64,000 nt of DNA from Choristoneura fumiferana (GCF_025370935.1 NC_133482.1:14201431-14265430), one strand, 5' to 3'. Positions 31,561 to 43,924 are shown, counted from the first letter of the stretch. Notes: a model not told the origin generated them from the letters alone. A program made the numbers and translations.

Positions 31561-33075
31561 GAAGGATATAGGATAATTTTTAGCCCAAATAACCGTGTAG
31601 TTCCCACGATAAATGAGTTATTCGCAGGCGACAGTTAGAAGAAAATAGATAGAACTCGCTAATTTTAATAAGCGAGTCAGTATCATATCATCATTGTCGT
31701 TGTTGTTTGTTCCAACAACAACAACAAACAGGGCAATTAAATATAAGTTTGTAAAAACTTCTGACGACGCGCCAAACTAAATTTCATATTTATGACAACA
31801 AAAAAAAATTTTTGCGGTGTACGTACAGTTGTTTTATGACGATATTTGGAAATGAGCGGGTATACATGTTTAATTAAATACAACTCCAACAAACTGCTAG
31901 TTAATCGCTCACCATGATCCAAACTAGGTAATAACATCATTTAGTTTTCCTATTGGGTCAACGAAACCCCAACAAACTCCGAAGGGGAAATAACGCCAGC
32001 AAAACTACATAAAAGGTTACTTACACTTCCAAATTAGTTTTACTACGAGCTGTACCATACATACCGCATTCATAACTTCCATATTAGTAGAAGCTGAGTG
32101 ACTCGACGCCGAAAAGCGTTCCCTGCGAGTCTAATTTCAAGAAAGTTCCGAGTCATTACTGTACGAACTGTGAAACAAAGAGCTATGCATAAAGAACCTA
32201 AAGCAAGAAACTTCGGTGAAGTATGGCTGGAACACATGTCCATTTTAACTTGATCCGCTGTCCCTCTTCAACACACCCCATTCTTGTGCGATGGAGTTAG
32301 TGCGACGCGGGGGTGCGGAGGTCATGTTAGGTTGGTATTGTTTCGCGCTAGGTACGTTCAAAAACGTGGACCGAAGGCAAATGCAGCGCAGCGTTCGCAA
32401 TCAAGGTAATGTTGCCAGCGGCAGGTGCGTTCCGTGGCGGCGAGCCGCGAATTTATAACAGCAACACTGACAAGTTGATTTATGCGCGGGAAGCATTTCC
32501 GACGCGCCAATTGTGAGATATTCCGTTTCACGCACGTGTAACGTTGTTGGTGAACTATTTTTCAAGTTTTATTGTAGTGATGATGGGATTTTGGTGAATG
32601 GATATCGCTTATCTTGTTGCCGATTGTAATAAAACTGCGCGGTCACGTCTCAAGGCGGGCGTGAATTTTATCGATGCGCTATTACTATTATTTCACATGT
32701 TTTATAGGAATTTAGAAATAAAAATTCGTACCTGAGCGCAATTGTCTGGTTTCACTAAAACAGCTATTCTCAGTGTGCTCCGCGGAGCCCTAGAGCTGTT
32801 AAAAGTACTGATTATAATTACAATAAATATTTTTGGGTGTATCAGAAGGTTGCAGGCAAAACCCTCACATTAAATTAGTTGTTTTTGAATATTATATTTT
32901 AGGTTCCGCCACCAGGAAATGGGGAGAACTTTTGCACAACAATATCGCAAACGAAACTTTTACTTTTACTTTTATTGGTGTGTGGGTGCCTTTAAAATAG
33001 TTTCGCCGGAAGACCAGCGCGGACTCCATCCGAGGACTCTGTTTTTATGCTGAGGCGAGAACATTTCGGTTACTT
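31561..33075. other. Non-coding, no supported gene
   Basis: Includes an AACAACAACAACAAAC run at 31714-31730 next to its complement, and a GC-richer patch at 32270-32530 (TGCGACGCGGGGGTGCGGAG). No exon with splice borders and coding character was found; a 5' UTR exon of a distant gene cannot be ruled out. Confidence 0.35.
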
Positions 33076-33079
33076 ATAC

Positions 33080-33168
33080 CTAGTCTGCGGCAAAAAAATT
33101 GACCCACCCTTCATACAAAATTACTGATTCTGCATACATTTGAGGGCCAGATTTTTTGCCGCTCGGTA
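33080..33168. repeat. GCGGCAAAAAAT hairpin MITE, copy 1
   Basis: TGCGGCAAAAAAATTGACCC and the right end AGATTTTTTGCCGC are inverted. Related to 62742-62830. Confidence 0.6.
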
Positions 33169-33273
33169 TAGTTTCAGATTGTAACTTACCCTTTCTTTTT
33201 CTATTTTTTATTTTTGATATTTTTTTGTGTCTCGAATAAGTGTTTTTCATTTCATTTTCATTTTATTTTTCAG

Positions 33274-33382
33274 ACTCTAAAATCGAAGTTCGTATCGCAT
33301 CGTCCCTTTCACTCGCATATTAAATGACATAAGCGTCAGCGGGACGGCAACATACGAAGTTTTAGTTTTGCACTTCGTAGTA
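33274..33382. repeat. TTCGTAGTA MITE, diverged copy
   Basis: AATCGAAGTTCGTATCG on the left; ACATACGAAGTTTTAGTTTT then CACTTCGTAGTA on the right, with CGGGACGGCAACA in the loop. The left tip is decayed. Confidence 0.5.
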
Positions 33383-34000
33383 GGGGAGTCGCGCTGTCAT
33401 CGTTCCTCCACCATTACCTCTCATATTTCGTTTTCTAGAATTTTTTTACCGTACAACGGCAAAAACTACTAGACACTGGCAAAATTGTCCTCCGATGGAC
33501 AGAGCCATATTTTTTTAAAGAAACAACAACAACACTTCGTAGTATACCAGACCACTCTGTCAAGAATTTAGCGACTTAGGACAGATTAGAAGAAAGAAAG
33601 AATATGTTTATTCTGATCAAGAGAGTAAGTATTAATTTTAAGACAAGAGGTACCATCTCTTGACTAAAAGCAAAACCAGGCAGATATTTTAAAATACACT
33701 AAGCGTTCGACCGGTCGTCCAAATACAGAAATGCGTTTATAATCATCTCACAAAACGTCTAAATGCTTAGGAAAGTCTTAAATCCAACGACCAATCCTCA
33801 ATTAAGTCGCTCCAGATTATATCGTTTGTCGATCTGCGTTTTGTCGCGTCTGACAAAACTTCGATCTGTAAGCCTTTGTTTTTAGCCGCTTCTGTTGCAA
33901 GATTGATTGCTTCGGACGTACGGACTTGGGAACCCTTTTACACCACAAGATGATTAATCGACATTAGATTTCCCGTAAAGACATTCGACGGTTTAAACTG

Positions 34001-34355
34001 AAGGTCACAGCTCATTATAACCACCCGGCACCCGACCATCACCGCCTCGCCTCGAGCGGTTAGTATTCTTCATATGGATTTGTATCGGTATGCGCTCACT
34101 ACATCAACTCCGTAGCGTCACCGGATCGCCTCACTCGCGAGGTTACCACGCGCGGACTGCGAGTGGACCACTCGGTGACAGCCCTCTGCTCGCCGCCATA
34201 GTGACTACTAGGAAATTCGTGAACCACGCGAGGTCCACTCGTTGTCAACGCGGCGTCCGTCCACCCGTGGACCACCTGACAACAACGAGTGGATGCCTAC
34301 AGTCGAGGCGGTGCTGGTCGGGTGCCGGCTGGGAGGCTCTAATGAGCTGTGACCT
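34001..34355. repeat. 355-bp GC-rich TIR element
   Basis: AAGGTCACAGCTCATTATAA then CCACCCGGCACCCGACCATC on the left are inverted at 34305-34355 (GATGGT-like GCTGGTCGGGTGCCGG, GAGCTGTGACCTT). Inner TCCACTCGTTGTCAACG and CAACAACGAGTGGA also pair. The frame 34090-34374 through it is not a gene. Confidence 0.7.
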
Positions 34356-34519
34356 TAATACCTACAAGATATAAAATAAATACATACATTGAATTCTGAG
34401 AACTGAATTCGATTTCCAGACCCATTTGTACTTTTATGTGTTCCAATTTAAGTATAATTTTCTAAAATAAAAAGAAAGTGTTTTCTTTAACTAATCAGCT
34501 TTTTATATTTTCCAGTAGA

Positions 34520-34660
34520 CGAAGCGCTGACAAACTTCCCACTAGTTGGACTGATGCGGGCAACCGGTGGATGCAAGTGGCGAGTTGTCATTCATTGTGG
34601 TGTTCTTTATTCATAAGTGGATGTCTTCCAGCTGATGATGATGATAACCTTTCTTACTTC
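34520..34660 (+). mobile_element. RTE-like LINE C-terminal scrap
   Basis: Frame reads TSWTDAGNRWMQVASCHSLW, matching the LINE tail at 14482-14725 (GNRWMQVASCRSLW), then GATGATGATGAT tail. Confidence 0.7.
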
Positions 34661-34719
34661 TTTTATAATTTTCGTTTTCAAATTAAACTATTCAAGTTAC
34701 ATTCAGATATATTGATAAC

Positions 34720-35215
34720 CGCGACGCACGACCGCGACCGCAACCCACAGCTTAGTATTAACTAAGTTACGCAATGCAGGCGCTTGCATCCATCAGTGCT
34801 TCATTATATTCATATAGCAGTGGGTCACGCGATCTGGTGACGGTCGTCGGTGCGTAACGAAGGATATAATAACGATTGATATAATTTTCATTTGATATAA
34901 TGTAATTTATCTTAAAAACCAAACTTATTTCTATTGCCTTTAATTCGATTTGATGTACTTTGGGTTAGGTTTATTTTTATCCGACTGCAAGGAGTGGTAT
35001 TGTATAAAAAGTTCTGTGAAGCTTTCCTTTCAAATTTTATCAAGTGTTGTTATACCGATCATTACACACCCGACGGTCGTGCGTCGCGGTCGCCGGTCGC
35101 GGACGCCAACATCGGAATGTTACCTTTACGTCGTATCGTTAACGTAACGCGTCGCGTCGCGTCGCCGTCGGCTCGCAAAACCCGTAACGAGCAAGTCCGT
35201 GTTAATTAATTTGTA
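34720..35215. repeat. Loose inverted CGACGCACGACCG segments
   Basis: CGCGACGCACGACCGCGACC (34721) and GGTCGTGCGTCGCGGTCGCC (35075) are inverted, about 330 bp apart. CpG-rich on both edges with an AT-rich centre. Possibly a large decayed MITE. Confidence 0.45.
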
Positions 35216-35617
35216 TTTCATAACCAAACGGTCAGTTGATGAATTGTGAGGGAAAACTTGGCTGTGATGAATAGATGCTTCACTGAGCGATCGATAGTAT
35301 GTGGAACTACAACACCCTGTATAAATTTGTGTAAGGATTACATAGAGGATGAACACAGACATCAGGGAATATATGTGCCAAATTTGTATATGTGTGCCTC
35401 TTCAGCTGTTTCAGCGTCAAAAGGTTACAAGCATATATTTATACTCACAAAACTTATGGTTTATAATGTTAGTTAGAAGTAAGACAAGCTTCGCTAGCGT
35501 GAATTATTAAACTTGACAGTCGAATTGAAATTCAGAGATTTGTCCAAAAATCTTTAGAATTGGCTGTAGAAGTTTACCTTGATTTACCTCGGTTAAAAAA
35601 TTAAAAAGTAACCTTAA

Positions 35618-35758
35618 AGCCGAGTTTAGACTTGCAAGAAAAATCGTGGAAGTTATATTACATTCCGAGGCCGTAAAGCCAACAAATTTGTAGTGGTCAG
35701 TCGAGCGCCGCAATGTAATGCAACTTGCACCATTTTTCTTGCAAATGCAAACTCGGCT
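35618..35758. repeat. MITE AGCCGAGTTTAG, copy 2, TAA TSD
   Basis: TAA at 35615-35617 and 35759-35761. Ends AGCCGAGTTTAGACTTGCAA and its complement TTGCAAATGCAAACTCGGCT. 141 bp, same family as 31419-31557. Confidence 0.8.
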
Positions 35759-36107
35759 TAACTATTATATCTAAGTTTCAGCTATCTGCATACCAAATTT
35801 CATTCTAATCAGTCCAGGCGTTCGGGGCAAAAGAGTAACAGACACACAACACACAAAAAGATTTAGAATGAAACTAGACAAATTTCGAATAACATCAATT
35901 GAATTCCTCTACGCTATAAATTGGTAGCAATCTACGGAACTGGCAAGCGTCGTTAGTTTGCTACGGCGCTACGAACCGTCTACGAGATACGCTTCAGTGC
36001 TACGGGCGGTGCTACGCTCCGCGTGATCTAGAAGGGCTAGGAAATAACAAGTTGAGATGTTCTAGTGAGAGGGTTGAGTAAATAGTTTGAGGTTTTATAA
36101 TATTAAG

Positions 36108-36331
36108 CCATAATAATATTATAAATGCGAAAGTGTGTGTGTTTGTGTGTATGATTGTCCGTCTTTCACGTCGAAGCGGAGCGACGGATCGACGTGATTT
36201 TTGGCATAGAAATAGTTTATGGGTCAGAGAGTGACTGAGGCTACTTTTTATCCCGGGGAAATGCACAGTTCCCGAGGGACCAGCGCGCGATAACCGAATA
36301 CCACGCGGGCGAAGCCGCGGGCAAAAGCTAG
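36108..36331 (+). mobile_element. Non-autonomous Helitron (Lep1-like)
   Basis: AATATTATAAATGCGAAAGT start, GTCCGTCTTTCACGTCGAAG and GGCTACTTTTTATCCCGGGG blocks, GCGGGCGAAGCCGCGGGC hairpin and a CTAG terminus at 36328-36331 followed by T. No Rep/helicase coding. Confidence 0.8.
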
Positions 36332-36429
36332 TTATAACATAAGTTTTATAATAAAAATTTATATGATACTAGCTGTTATCCGCGACTCCGTCCGTGCAGA
36401 ATTTGTTTATCAATATCCTGCAGAAACTA

Positions 36430-36570
36430 TGCAATACAATACAATACAATGATTCTTTATTGCACAACAGAAATTGTAAGCGATACAGAAAACAGTTACA
36501 CAGAAAGAAAACTACAAGGTAAACAATAGGCGGCCTTATCGCTTAAGAGCGATCTCTTCTAGACAATCTT
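36430..36570 (-). mobile_element. Non-LTR retrotransposon 3' end, (TGTAT)n tail
   Basis: Complement ends in a TTGTATTGTATTGTATTG run after TTGTGCAATAAAGAATCA; the body has AAGCGATAAGGCCGCCTATT. 5' truncated. Confidence 0.65.
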
Positions 36571-36839
36571 TTTTACAGAAAGAAGTAAGAAGAATTTAAA
36601 ATAGAAATTTGATCGCGTCCGTCCCAGATGCTTTTTATTGGTACGAAACTAAGCTAGTATTTAGCATTTCCATCTATTTAAGACTTGAAGTGCTTTAAGC
36701 TGAAAAGGTGTTTAAAAACAAATTGGAAATAAAAAAGGCCGAGGTACTGAGATTAATCGCGAAAGTAATTAGAAGCAAATTAAACTACGCGCTTAACATA
36801 AATAAAAACCGCAGGGAGAAGAGCCCGCTCGTTGCTAAA

Positions 36840-37480
36840 GCCAGGATATTACAAGCTTTTATTTAGTTTCACCTGCCCCGTTGTCTGCCTGTCTATCTAT
36901 AGCCAAATCTTGCAAGTTAAATCAATAAATGAGCCAAATTTGACATGTTTATGTGAAAACAAATAGTTTTGGAGTTATGAGGGGGTCAAAAGATGCTCCA
37001 AATGGTTCGGGTAAAATTACACACGGTGCTGCTCGCTAGTTCTGTTAGCTTGAACTTGGCTTGACAAGCTACTGCGCGTCTAGATTAAACCAACTTCCAG
37101 TAGTCGGATTGACTTGAAATTTGGCATACTTATGTTAATTGCGTGACAATACGATAATCTGGTAGTGACCCTTTTAGTCCGGCCAGGATCATTTCCGCAG
37201 AACGGAACTCTTCAACGCCTAATGGCATCGACTTAACATTTGGTATGCAAAAGTAAAGTTAACAAAAGGACAGTCAGCGAAAAAAGCTTGCATTGCAAAT
37301 GAATTTTTTACCAAAAACTCTATCCCCCCCCCTTTTCTTGTTTCTGACTGGCCTAACAGCCTAAAAACCGCTGTTTCTCCTGTGTAACATAACGCCAACC
37401 CTATAAAGTTCAATATCTCAAAAACGAATATACCGAATCTTATTGCTAGCTAGCTAATACCAACACACCAGCTTCATGTG
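36840..37480. repeat. Dispersed repeat shared with 47450-47760
   Basis: CTGCCCCGTTGTCTGCCTGT, CCAACTTCCAGTAGTCGGAT, TTGACTTGAAATTTGGCATA and CAGAACGGAACTCTTCAACG recur in the same order at 47458-47650. Class unknown. Confidence 0.6.
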
Positions 37481-37544
37481 AAGAGACCTGCATTAAAATT
37501 GGTCTATCCGTTTGAGAGCTAGAGACAGACAGACATTATAATAA

Positions 37545-37835
37545 TCCTACTAATATTATAAATGCGAAAGTTTGTGAGTGAGTGAGTATGTTTGTTACTT
37601 CTTCACGCTGAAACGGCTGAACGGATTTGGATGAAATTTGGCAAAAAGTTAGATAATAGACTGGATTAAAACATAGAATACTTTTTATCCCGATATTATA
37701 GGGGTAAAATTTCGAAATACAACCGCTGGAATTAGAGTCATGAAATGTTATAATGTACTTACATAGCTGGACGACTTGAATAACACATAGGCTATTAATA
37801 ACAAAAATAGGGATAACATCTTGAAATTTCAACAG
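37545..37835 (+). mobile_element. Helitron, 3' truncated
   Basis: TCCTACTAATATTATAAATG start preceded by A, then GAGTGAGTGAGTATGTTTG and CTTTTTATCCCGATATTATA. It stops at about 37835 where a SINE begins. Confidence 0.65.
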
Positions 37836-37837
37836 CT

Positions 37838-38038
37838 GGGTTTCGCACGCACCATTGAATCGCTTCGCAGGTTTGTGCAGGTTTCCTCACGATGTTTTCC
37901 TTCACCGTAAAGCTCGTGGTAAATTTCAAATGTAATTCCGCACATGAATTTCGAAAAACTCACGAGATGCGAGCCGGGGTTCGAACCCACGACCCTCTGC
38001 TTGAGAGGCGATAGGTCAAACCACTAGGCCACCACGGC
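37838..38038 (-). mobile_element. SINE family C, 5' half
   Basis: Complement begins AAGCCGTGGTGGCCTAGTGG (box A) and has GGGTCGTGGGTTCGAACCCC (box B). It ends at about 37838, inside the CACCATTGAATCG part. Confidence 0.8.
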
Positions 38039-38214
38039 TTCAAATTACAATAGACAGACAGATATGTGGAAAAATGGAAACGAGACTCAGCCAGGTCGCT
38101 GGTTTTCAGTGTCCAACCAAACTAAAAACTAACTTAACTAATCCACTTAGAACTACGATAGGTGCGCTGCTATAACGACAGCATTAAAGAAAGAAAGAGA
38201 AGAAGAAGAATGAA

Positions 38215-38365
38215 AACATTTAAAAGAAAGAAAGAAGGAAATTAATTTATTTATAACAGCAATGACACATCAAGGTTAGGAAGAATAACAATAAGAAGTG
38301 TTGCCGCTATAAAAAGGTCCCGGCTCAGCGTTGGTTGAAAACCAGCATTCTTCCGCCGCTATTTA
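38215..38365 (-). mobile_element. Retroelement 3' UTR fragment
   Basis: Same sequence as 19115-19300 (ACAATAAGAAGTGTTGCCGC, AAAAAGGTCCCGGCTCAGCG). It is cut by the MITE at 38366. Confidence 0.55.
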
Positions 38366-38502
38366 GGGGCTGTTGCACTATTGATTAGTGTTAACTGGCG
38401 GTTAGGTGTAATGCAGTCTCTATTTGTTTTGTTCGAATAGACGGAGACGGCATCATATTTAACCGTCGGTTAACGCTAATCAATGGATGGTGAAACAACC
38501 CC
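38366..38502. repeat. PIF/Harbinger-type MITE, copy 3
   Basis: TTA at 38363-38365 and 38503-38505; ends GGGGCTGTTGCACTATTGAT and GGTGAAACAACCCC. Inner GACGGAGACGGCATC block as in the other copies. Confidence 0.8.
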
Positions 38503-38543
38503 TTATTGCTTTAAACTTTCGTGATTTTCACTCATAGACAAAA

Positions 38544-38686
38544 TACCACAAACGAGACTTATCACGCCAAAACACACGAGCAATATTTGAGTGAGTCTAC
38601 TCGTGACCACGGCCACTGTAATGTGGTTGTAACGTCGAGGTAAATATCACTCATGTGTTTTAGCGTGATAAGTCTCGTTTGTGGTA
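38544..38686. repeat. Palindromic MITE, TIR TACCACAAACGAGAC
   Basis: TACCACAAACGAGACTTATC and its complement GATAAGTCTCGTTTGTGGTA at the right end; 143 bp. Confidence 0.75.
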
Positions 38687-38689
38687 TAT

Positions 38690-40465
38690 TGACTAAAACA
38701 TTTATTCGTGACAACATGGTAAGAATGGATAACAACAAAGTATCCGGTACATTATTTGTACTTACATTAACAAAAAAATATTGCGTTGAGAGATAGGATA
38801 GGATAGATTAGCCTTAAACTGTACCAATTTATTTTTTACATTAGTATACGGCAAAATATAAATACCCAAAACCGACTACGAGGCTGTTCCCCAGTCATAG
38901 TCACTGCAAACAAGCGCAAAGTGCAAAGAATTAATTGTAAGAGTAAAAAACTGTTTGACTTAGGCGCCGTACAGACTCAACCTGGTTTAAACTCTGTTAA
39001 GTACTGCTTTAGCCATTGGCGGAGCAAGATAGCTTTGAGGAATTTTGAGTTGTTTATATTGTTTTTCTTTTTAACCCAGAGAAAGTTTTTTTTTATATGA
39101 CGCCTGGCAACCCTATATGCGGGGATAATTTTCTGGAATCTTTGGACCGATTCTAAACATTTTTATCTCTAAAAATTTATACAATTTACCGGTGGTAAAA
39201 TGATGTACTCCTATTATTTCACCGCCATTATACTCTACCCGTTTATTTTCCGGACTTTTTTTTATCGGATTTCAGGATTATTCATTAGCGATTCATATCA
39301 TGTTGATACAAACAAAGGCTTTTAATGATAAAGCCGACCATGGGGGCTTATTACGCCTCTGTAATTGAATTCGCAAGGAATTGTTTACATTTTATACTGG
39401 ATAGGTTTAGCGATATGTCACAACATCGAAGATTTTACTTTTCGATTATTTTGTTTATTATTTTACTGTGATAATGTGCGTGTTTTGTTTTTACCGTGCC
39501 GCTATAATCCCAGGATTATTCTTTGTTCAACTTTAATATAAATTTATACTGCATAAAGTGGAGAAGGTAATTCATTTTTGTATTTCTATCGCATATTTAT
39601 TACTTTTATCAAATAAATGATTGATTGTTTTTAGTTATTTTCAAGATGTTTCTGTAAAAGAATAGCTAAATTTCTATGCGTTTTTTATACTGTGTATTTG
39701 GCAAGGTAGCGCAAAGTAAAGTAAAAATTGGTTATAACCAAGGACAAACTTCAAGGCAAGTTCAGTTTTCTTGAATAAATTTGTACTTTCGCAATCCCAC
39801 TTTAATTTACCCGGTAAACATCGGACTAATGGGCTTCAACCCGAGTCTCCTTTAATTAAAAACCTTAAATGTCCTCCTACTTTTACTACGGTTGGCGGCA
39901 TTGCGTAGTCTTTTAATTTCGTAAAGTTTTTACATACCGTCAGGTTGGCACCGACCTTTCGGCCGAACAAAGCGGTCTGAATTGCCTAAAAGGGTACCTT
40001 TTGGTACGGCCTTTTGTTTCCAAGTATAACGGAGTGTAAAATTGTCCCCTTTACGGAGATATTTTCTGCGATTTGAGGTTTTTTATTGGGAACGTTACTT
40101 TTTTATTGGGACTTTTGAAAGGTAGTGCGGACATGATTTTTATTTTGAACGATTAGGGGTTTAAATAGAGGAAATCGCCTTTATTAAAAGTATGCTACGG
40201 ACTTAAAAAGAGCTACTTTAATCCAGCTGACCTCTTCTATGAGTGAAGACATAGTTAGTATTGGTGTTAAAGGTGCCTGATTAAAAAAGTCGGACTCAGT
40301 TAGCAAGAAATAAATTTCCACTTCGTAGTATTTTTATGAAAGAACCTTTTTGTAACTTACTGATTTTCGTAATTTTTATTTACCTGTGTTTTGAGGTTTT
40401 CTCTTTTTGACATGTTTCTTAATATACGTCACGTTAGAAACGTATTTTTTTACAGTTGTATGAGA
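38690..40465. other. AT-rich non-coding stretch
   Basis: No supported exon on either strand and no second copy of any long segment within the window. The longest repeat-free block right of CPSF2. Confidence 0.45.
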
Positions 40466-40469
40466 TAAT

Positions 40470-40728
40470 AGCCCTAAGTGTTTTATATATTTGGTGTTGA
40501 AACCTTGGGGCCTTGGGGGCCCAGTGCGCGTCGGCTGTATAAAGATTTGTCGACGCGCCTAATAGAGGCCTCGGGCGACCAGAGAGCTGGCCACTATTTC
40601 GCACAGCGTATAAGTATCGCTATACAACGAGGAAATACGGCCAGCCTTCTGGGCACCTTACCCATTGACGGCGATTTAGGCCAAATTTTCTATCTATGGT
40701 TTAATTATGTTTGTTTTTAACAATAAAT
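40470..40728 (+). mobile_element. LINE ORF2 C-terminal fragment
   Basis: Open frame with GVETLGPWGPSARRLYKDLS, GDQRAGHYFAQRISIAIQRG and NTASLLGTLP, a conserved tail following reverse transcriptase in insect non-LTR elements, then TTTTTAACAATAAATCAG. 5' truncated; a broken relative is at 26025. Confidence 0.75.
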
Positions 40729-40890
40729 CAGTTTTATATTGATGTTAGCATAATACCACGCGTTTCAGATAAAAAGAGCCTAGGGCAGAAGTACCGGTTT
40801 TGGCCACCATAAGCCCGTTTTTGGCCAGTTGACCGAGTACTGCCTTTTCGCAACGTAACGTTTCGCAACTTTTCATTTCGCAAACTCTAA

Positions 40891-41582
40891 CAGCCTTATT
40901 CATAAAAAGTTAGAGCCTCCTTGAAGGCTCCTTGAAGGCCCGATGCTAAAAAACATGATTCATAAACGTCTGTTAGCGCTAATCAGTCGATCAAGGCTCT
41001 GCTAAAGTTAGCGGACCGTAGACCCTCCTTTATCTCCCTGCTAAGTCACAAAATGGCCGCCACAAGTTTGAACAGCTGACTTTGACAAGAGCAAAAAACC
41101 ATACCGAAGATATTTTAGTGAAGGGTGAAGTTACGCAAAGATTAAAAAAAAACCAGGAAAAAATATTTTCAGGAATTTGTATTTAAAAATCCTCTAAATT
41201 AGCAGCAATAAATTAACAATAAATATGAAAAAAAAAATAGGATGATTAACACAATTAGGTATGGCTTTTTGCACAACATAAACATGCGGATCGGAAATGG
41301 CGGGAAAACAAACTTCTCGCTTTTTATTTTTTTTCCTGCTAATTTGCTGTCACTGCTGTCAACTTTTTTTTTTTAATTATCGATTAGGCCATTTTTTGTC
41401 TTTGATTTGTCAAGGTGGCCAACATAACGAGTCTAATCAGTCTATCAGCGGCTCAACAACTAGCAGACTGCTAGCAAGCGTTTATGAATCATACTTCTTG
41501 ACAACCGTCTAACAAGCTTAATCAGTCTGCTAAGTAACAGACCGATCAAACCTCAATTAAGGATTTTTTATGAATAAGGCTG
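40891..41582. mobile_element. ~700-bp PIF/Harbinger-type element, copy 2
   Basis: TAA at 40888-40890 and 41583-41585 flank the inverted ends CAGCCTTATTCATAAAAAG and TTTTATGAATAAGGCTG. In reverse orientation to 23614-24316, with few differences over most of its length. The frame 41297-41512 inside is not a transposase. Confidence 0.8.
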
Positions 41583-41835
41583 TAAAACTGTAAATATTTC
41601 AGGATTTATTTCAGAGCCATCGTGTAGAACCATTTAGGTTAGGTTAGGTTAGTTTTATAAAAAAATCTGAAATATTCAATGTTTCAGAAATATTAAACGG
41701 TTGGGAAATGAATAGTTGCGAAATGAAACAGGTTGCCTAACGTTATTCGCCGAAACATTAGTAAACCCAGTTGACATTTGCAGTCATATAGATTTGAGTC
41801 ATATAAAAAGTTATAACATTAAAATAATATGTTTA

Positions 41836-41974
41836 GGGGCTGTTTCACCATCCATTGATTAGCGTTAACCGACGGTTAAATTGGATGCCGTCTCCGTCTT
41901 CGAACAAAACAAATAGAGACGGCATCACACCTCACCGCCAGTTAACGCTAATCAATGGATGGTGAAACAGCCCC
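41836..41974. repeat. PIF/Harbinger-type MITE, copy 4
   Basis: TTA at 41833-41835 and 41975-41977; ends GGGGCTGTTTCACCATCCAT and ATGGATGGTGAAACAGCCCC are perfectly inverted. The best-preserved copy. Confidence 0.85.
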
Positions 41975-42095
41975 TTAGTGAGTTTTCAAAAGTTTATACT
42001 GAAACGAATAAAGTTTTTGATGTTTACTCGTATTACTAAAAATTTATTTCAAACGTATATTTAAACAATAAATGGCCATAAACGGTACAGTACAC

Positions 42096-42385
42096 GTACA
42101 GTTTGCAGGTGGTAGGACCTTGTGCAAGGTCCGCCCGGGTTGCTACCACCATCTTGCTCGCTAATCCTGCCGTGAAGCAGCAGTGCTTGCACTGTTGTGT
42201 TTCAGTGTGGAGAGTAAGACAGCCGGTGAAATTACTGGCACTTGAGGTATCCCATCTTAGGCCTCTAGGTTGGCAACGCATCTGAAATACCCCTGGTGTT
42301 GCAGATATTTATTGGCGGTGGTGATCTCTTACCATCAGGAGACCCACTTGCTCGTTTGCCATCCAGTCGAATAAAAAAAAAAAAC
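42096..42385 (+). mobile_element. Poly(A) retroelement family E, full copy
   Basis: Starts TTTGCAGGTGGTAGGACCTT, ends CATCCAGTCGAATAAAAAAA with a 12-A tail. Reference copy for the fragments at 9055, 12568, 13050, 25290 and 62212. No reading frame of its own. Confidence 0.75.
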
Positions 42386-42389
42386 AGTA

Positions 42390-43420
42390 GCCACAAACGG
42401 TACTTCTGCCCTATATACCGACAGACAAACAAGCACCTCCAACCGTCAGCAATTTGTACTGTGACAGCATCCCAAAGCTTAAAATTTCCGATGAGAAATA
42501 ACAAACGTTGTTCTCAAATAATTCATTATTATAATTCGTTCAGTATCCTGTCAAACTCAAACAATCTTCGTATAAACTCAAAAAAGTCGATTGAAAAGAG
42601 CTCGAAGTTACTGCAAAATTGAAAGATGAGTTTCGAAAGTTAGCTTCCCGGTAACTAATGAAGCTACTGTTAAAAAGTTGCTTTATTAAAATGGTTGCAA
42701 GTTAAATTTGTAAATGTAATACAAGCACGCTTTGTATAGTGCCCTAGCGTAGGATATAGACGATGATTATTCGGTGATCAGGAGTAAACAAAATAATAAT
42801 ATCCTGTCAAATTAATTTCCACAGGTGAGGCCTTATACTTAGGTAACCATACCCCACTGTTCAATTAATTACAATTAAAACTATGTTGTACGTATTGTTG
42901 AAACTATGTTAAATGTTTTACTCTATTTGTCGATTAATTTCTCTTCTCTACCACTTAATGGTTGACTTGCAGATCCCTTCAGGGATAAGTCCGCCTTTGT
43001 ACTTAGCACTTTTTTGTTGTAGCCTTTTTGTATTTTTTTGTACAATATAGAGTATAAACAAACAAACAAATAAAACCAGTTATGTGCATATATATTTTTT
43101 AATTTATTTAGGAAATTAACATACTAAAGTTCATTCTTTGTCCAGCTGTTTTAGCATTATAGTTATAGTGATTAGTGACAAACGCACACTCACGAACTTT
43201 CGTCGTCATCAGTAGAATTGTAAGAAATTAACCTAACAATACGAGACATTGCAGTTTGGGATGTAGCCTTAGGTGTTGGTATAATAGAGCACCCGGGGTT
43301 ACGAGGAAAATACATTCACGTCGAATTCGCAAACATCTCACCATGTCATCGATGTCGGCAGCGACTGTCGAGGGAGGTATATTCTGTACTGTTAGCACTG
43401 CATTGTGATTTAAAGGATTT
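42390..43420. other. Non-coding, no recognised element
   Basis: AT-rich sequence; no exon or repeat family supported. Short AAACAAACAAACAAATAAA run near 43058 may mark an old retroelement tail. Confidence 0.4.
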
Positions 43421-43424
43421 AAAT

Positions 43425-43510
43425 TAAGAGCCCCCGCATTCTGAGAGGAGGCATGTGCCCAGCAGTGGGACGTATATAGGATGGGATTATTATTATTATT
43501 AATTATTATT
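43425..43510 (+). mobile_element. SINE/LINE 3' tail with (ATT)n
   Basis: CATTCTGAGAGGAGGCATGT, GCCCAGCAGTGGGACGTATA then TATTATTATTAATTATTATT. A related tail, GGGAGGCCTTTGCCCAGCAG, is at 43738. Confidence 0.6.
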
Positions 43511-43924
43511 AAATTAAGAGCAGAGCAACGCGGATTTGTGAACCTTTCACTATAGTTTGTTGACGTCCGTGAACCGTTGTGTCAAAATAATATTGATGAT
43601 TGATGCGCCGCGCGCTTTGTGCCAAACAGCCAGTCTAGTGCTTTAAGGTACATATATATCAATGGTGTCGAATAAACTTTTTCATTTGCATTATGTATTT
43701 AATATAAGTAAGAGAGAGACGAGTGGAAGGAGACAAGGGAGGCCTTTGCCCAGCAGTGAAGCACCGTATATTAAGGCTATTTAATAGTTATTTATGTGGC
43801 TGGTGCATAATGAGAGGCATGAGTTTCATAATAAGATCACACGAGTGTTTTAATGCCTAATTATGTATAGCCGCATACATAACTATATCTACATGCATAT
43901 CATAAGTTTTCTATATTATGTTCA

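Noticed and set aside
32270..32530. CpG-rich promoter or first exon
   Set aside because: Only a modest GC rise; no start codon with a plausible frame and no donor that could be tied to another exon.
34090..34374. 94-codon ORF
   Set aside because: Lies in the arms of the 34001-34355 inverted-repeat element.
40478..40720. Small host gene with GVETLGPWGP
   Set aside because: Same frame, disrupted, at 26025-26200; a LINE ORF2 tail.
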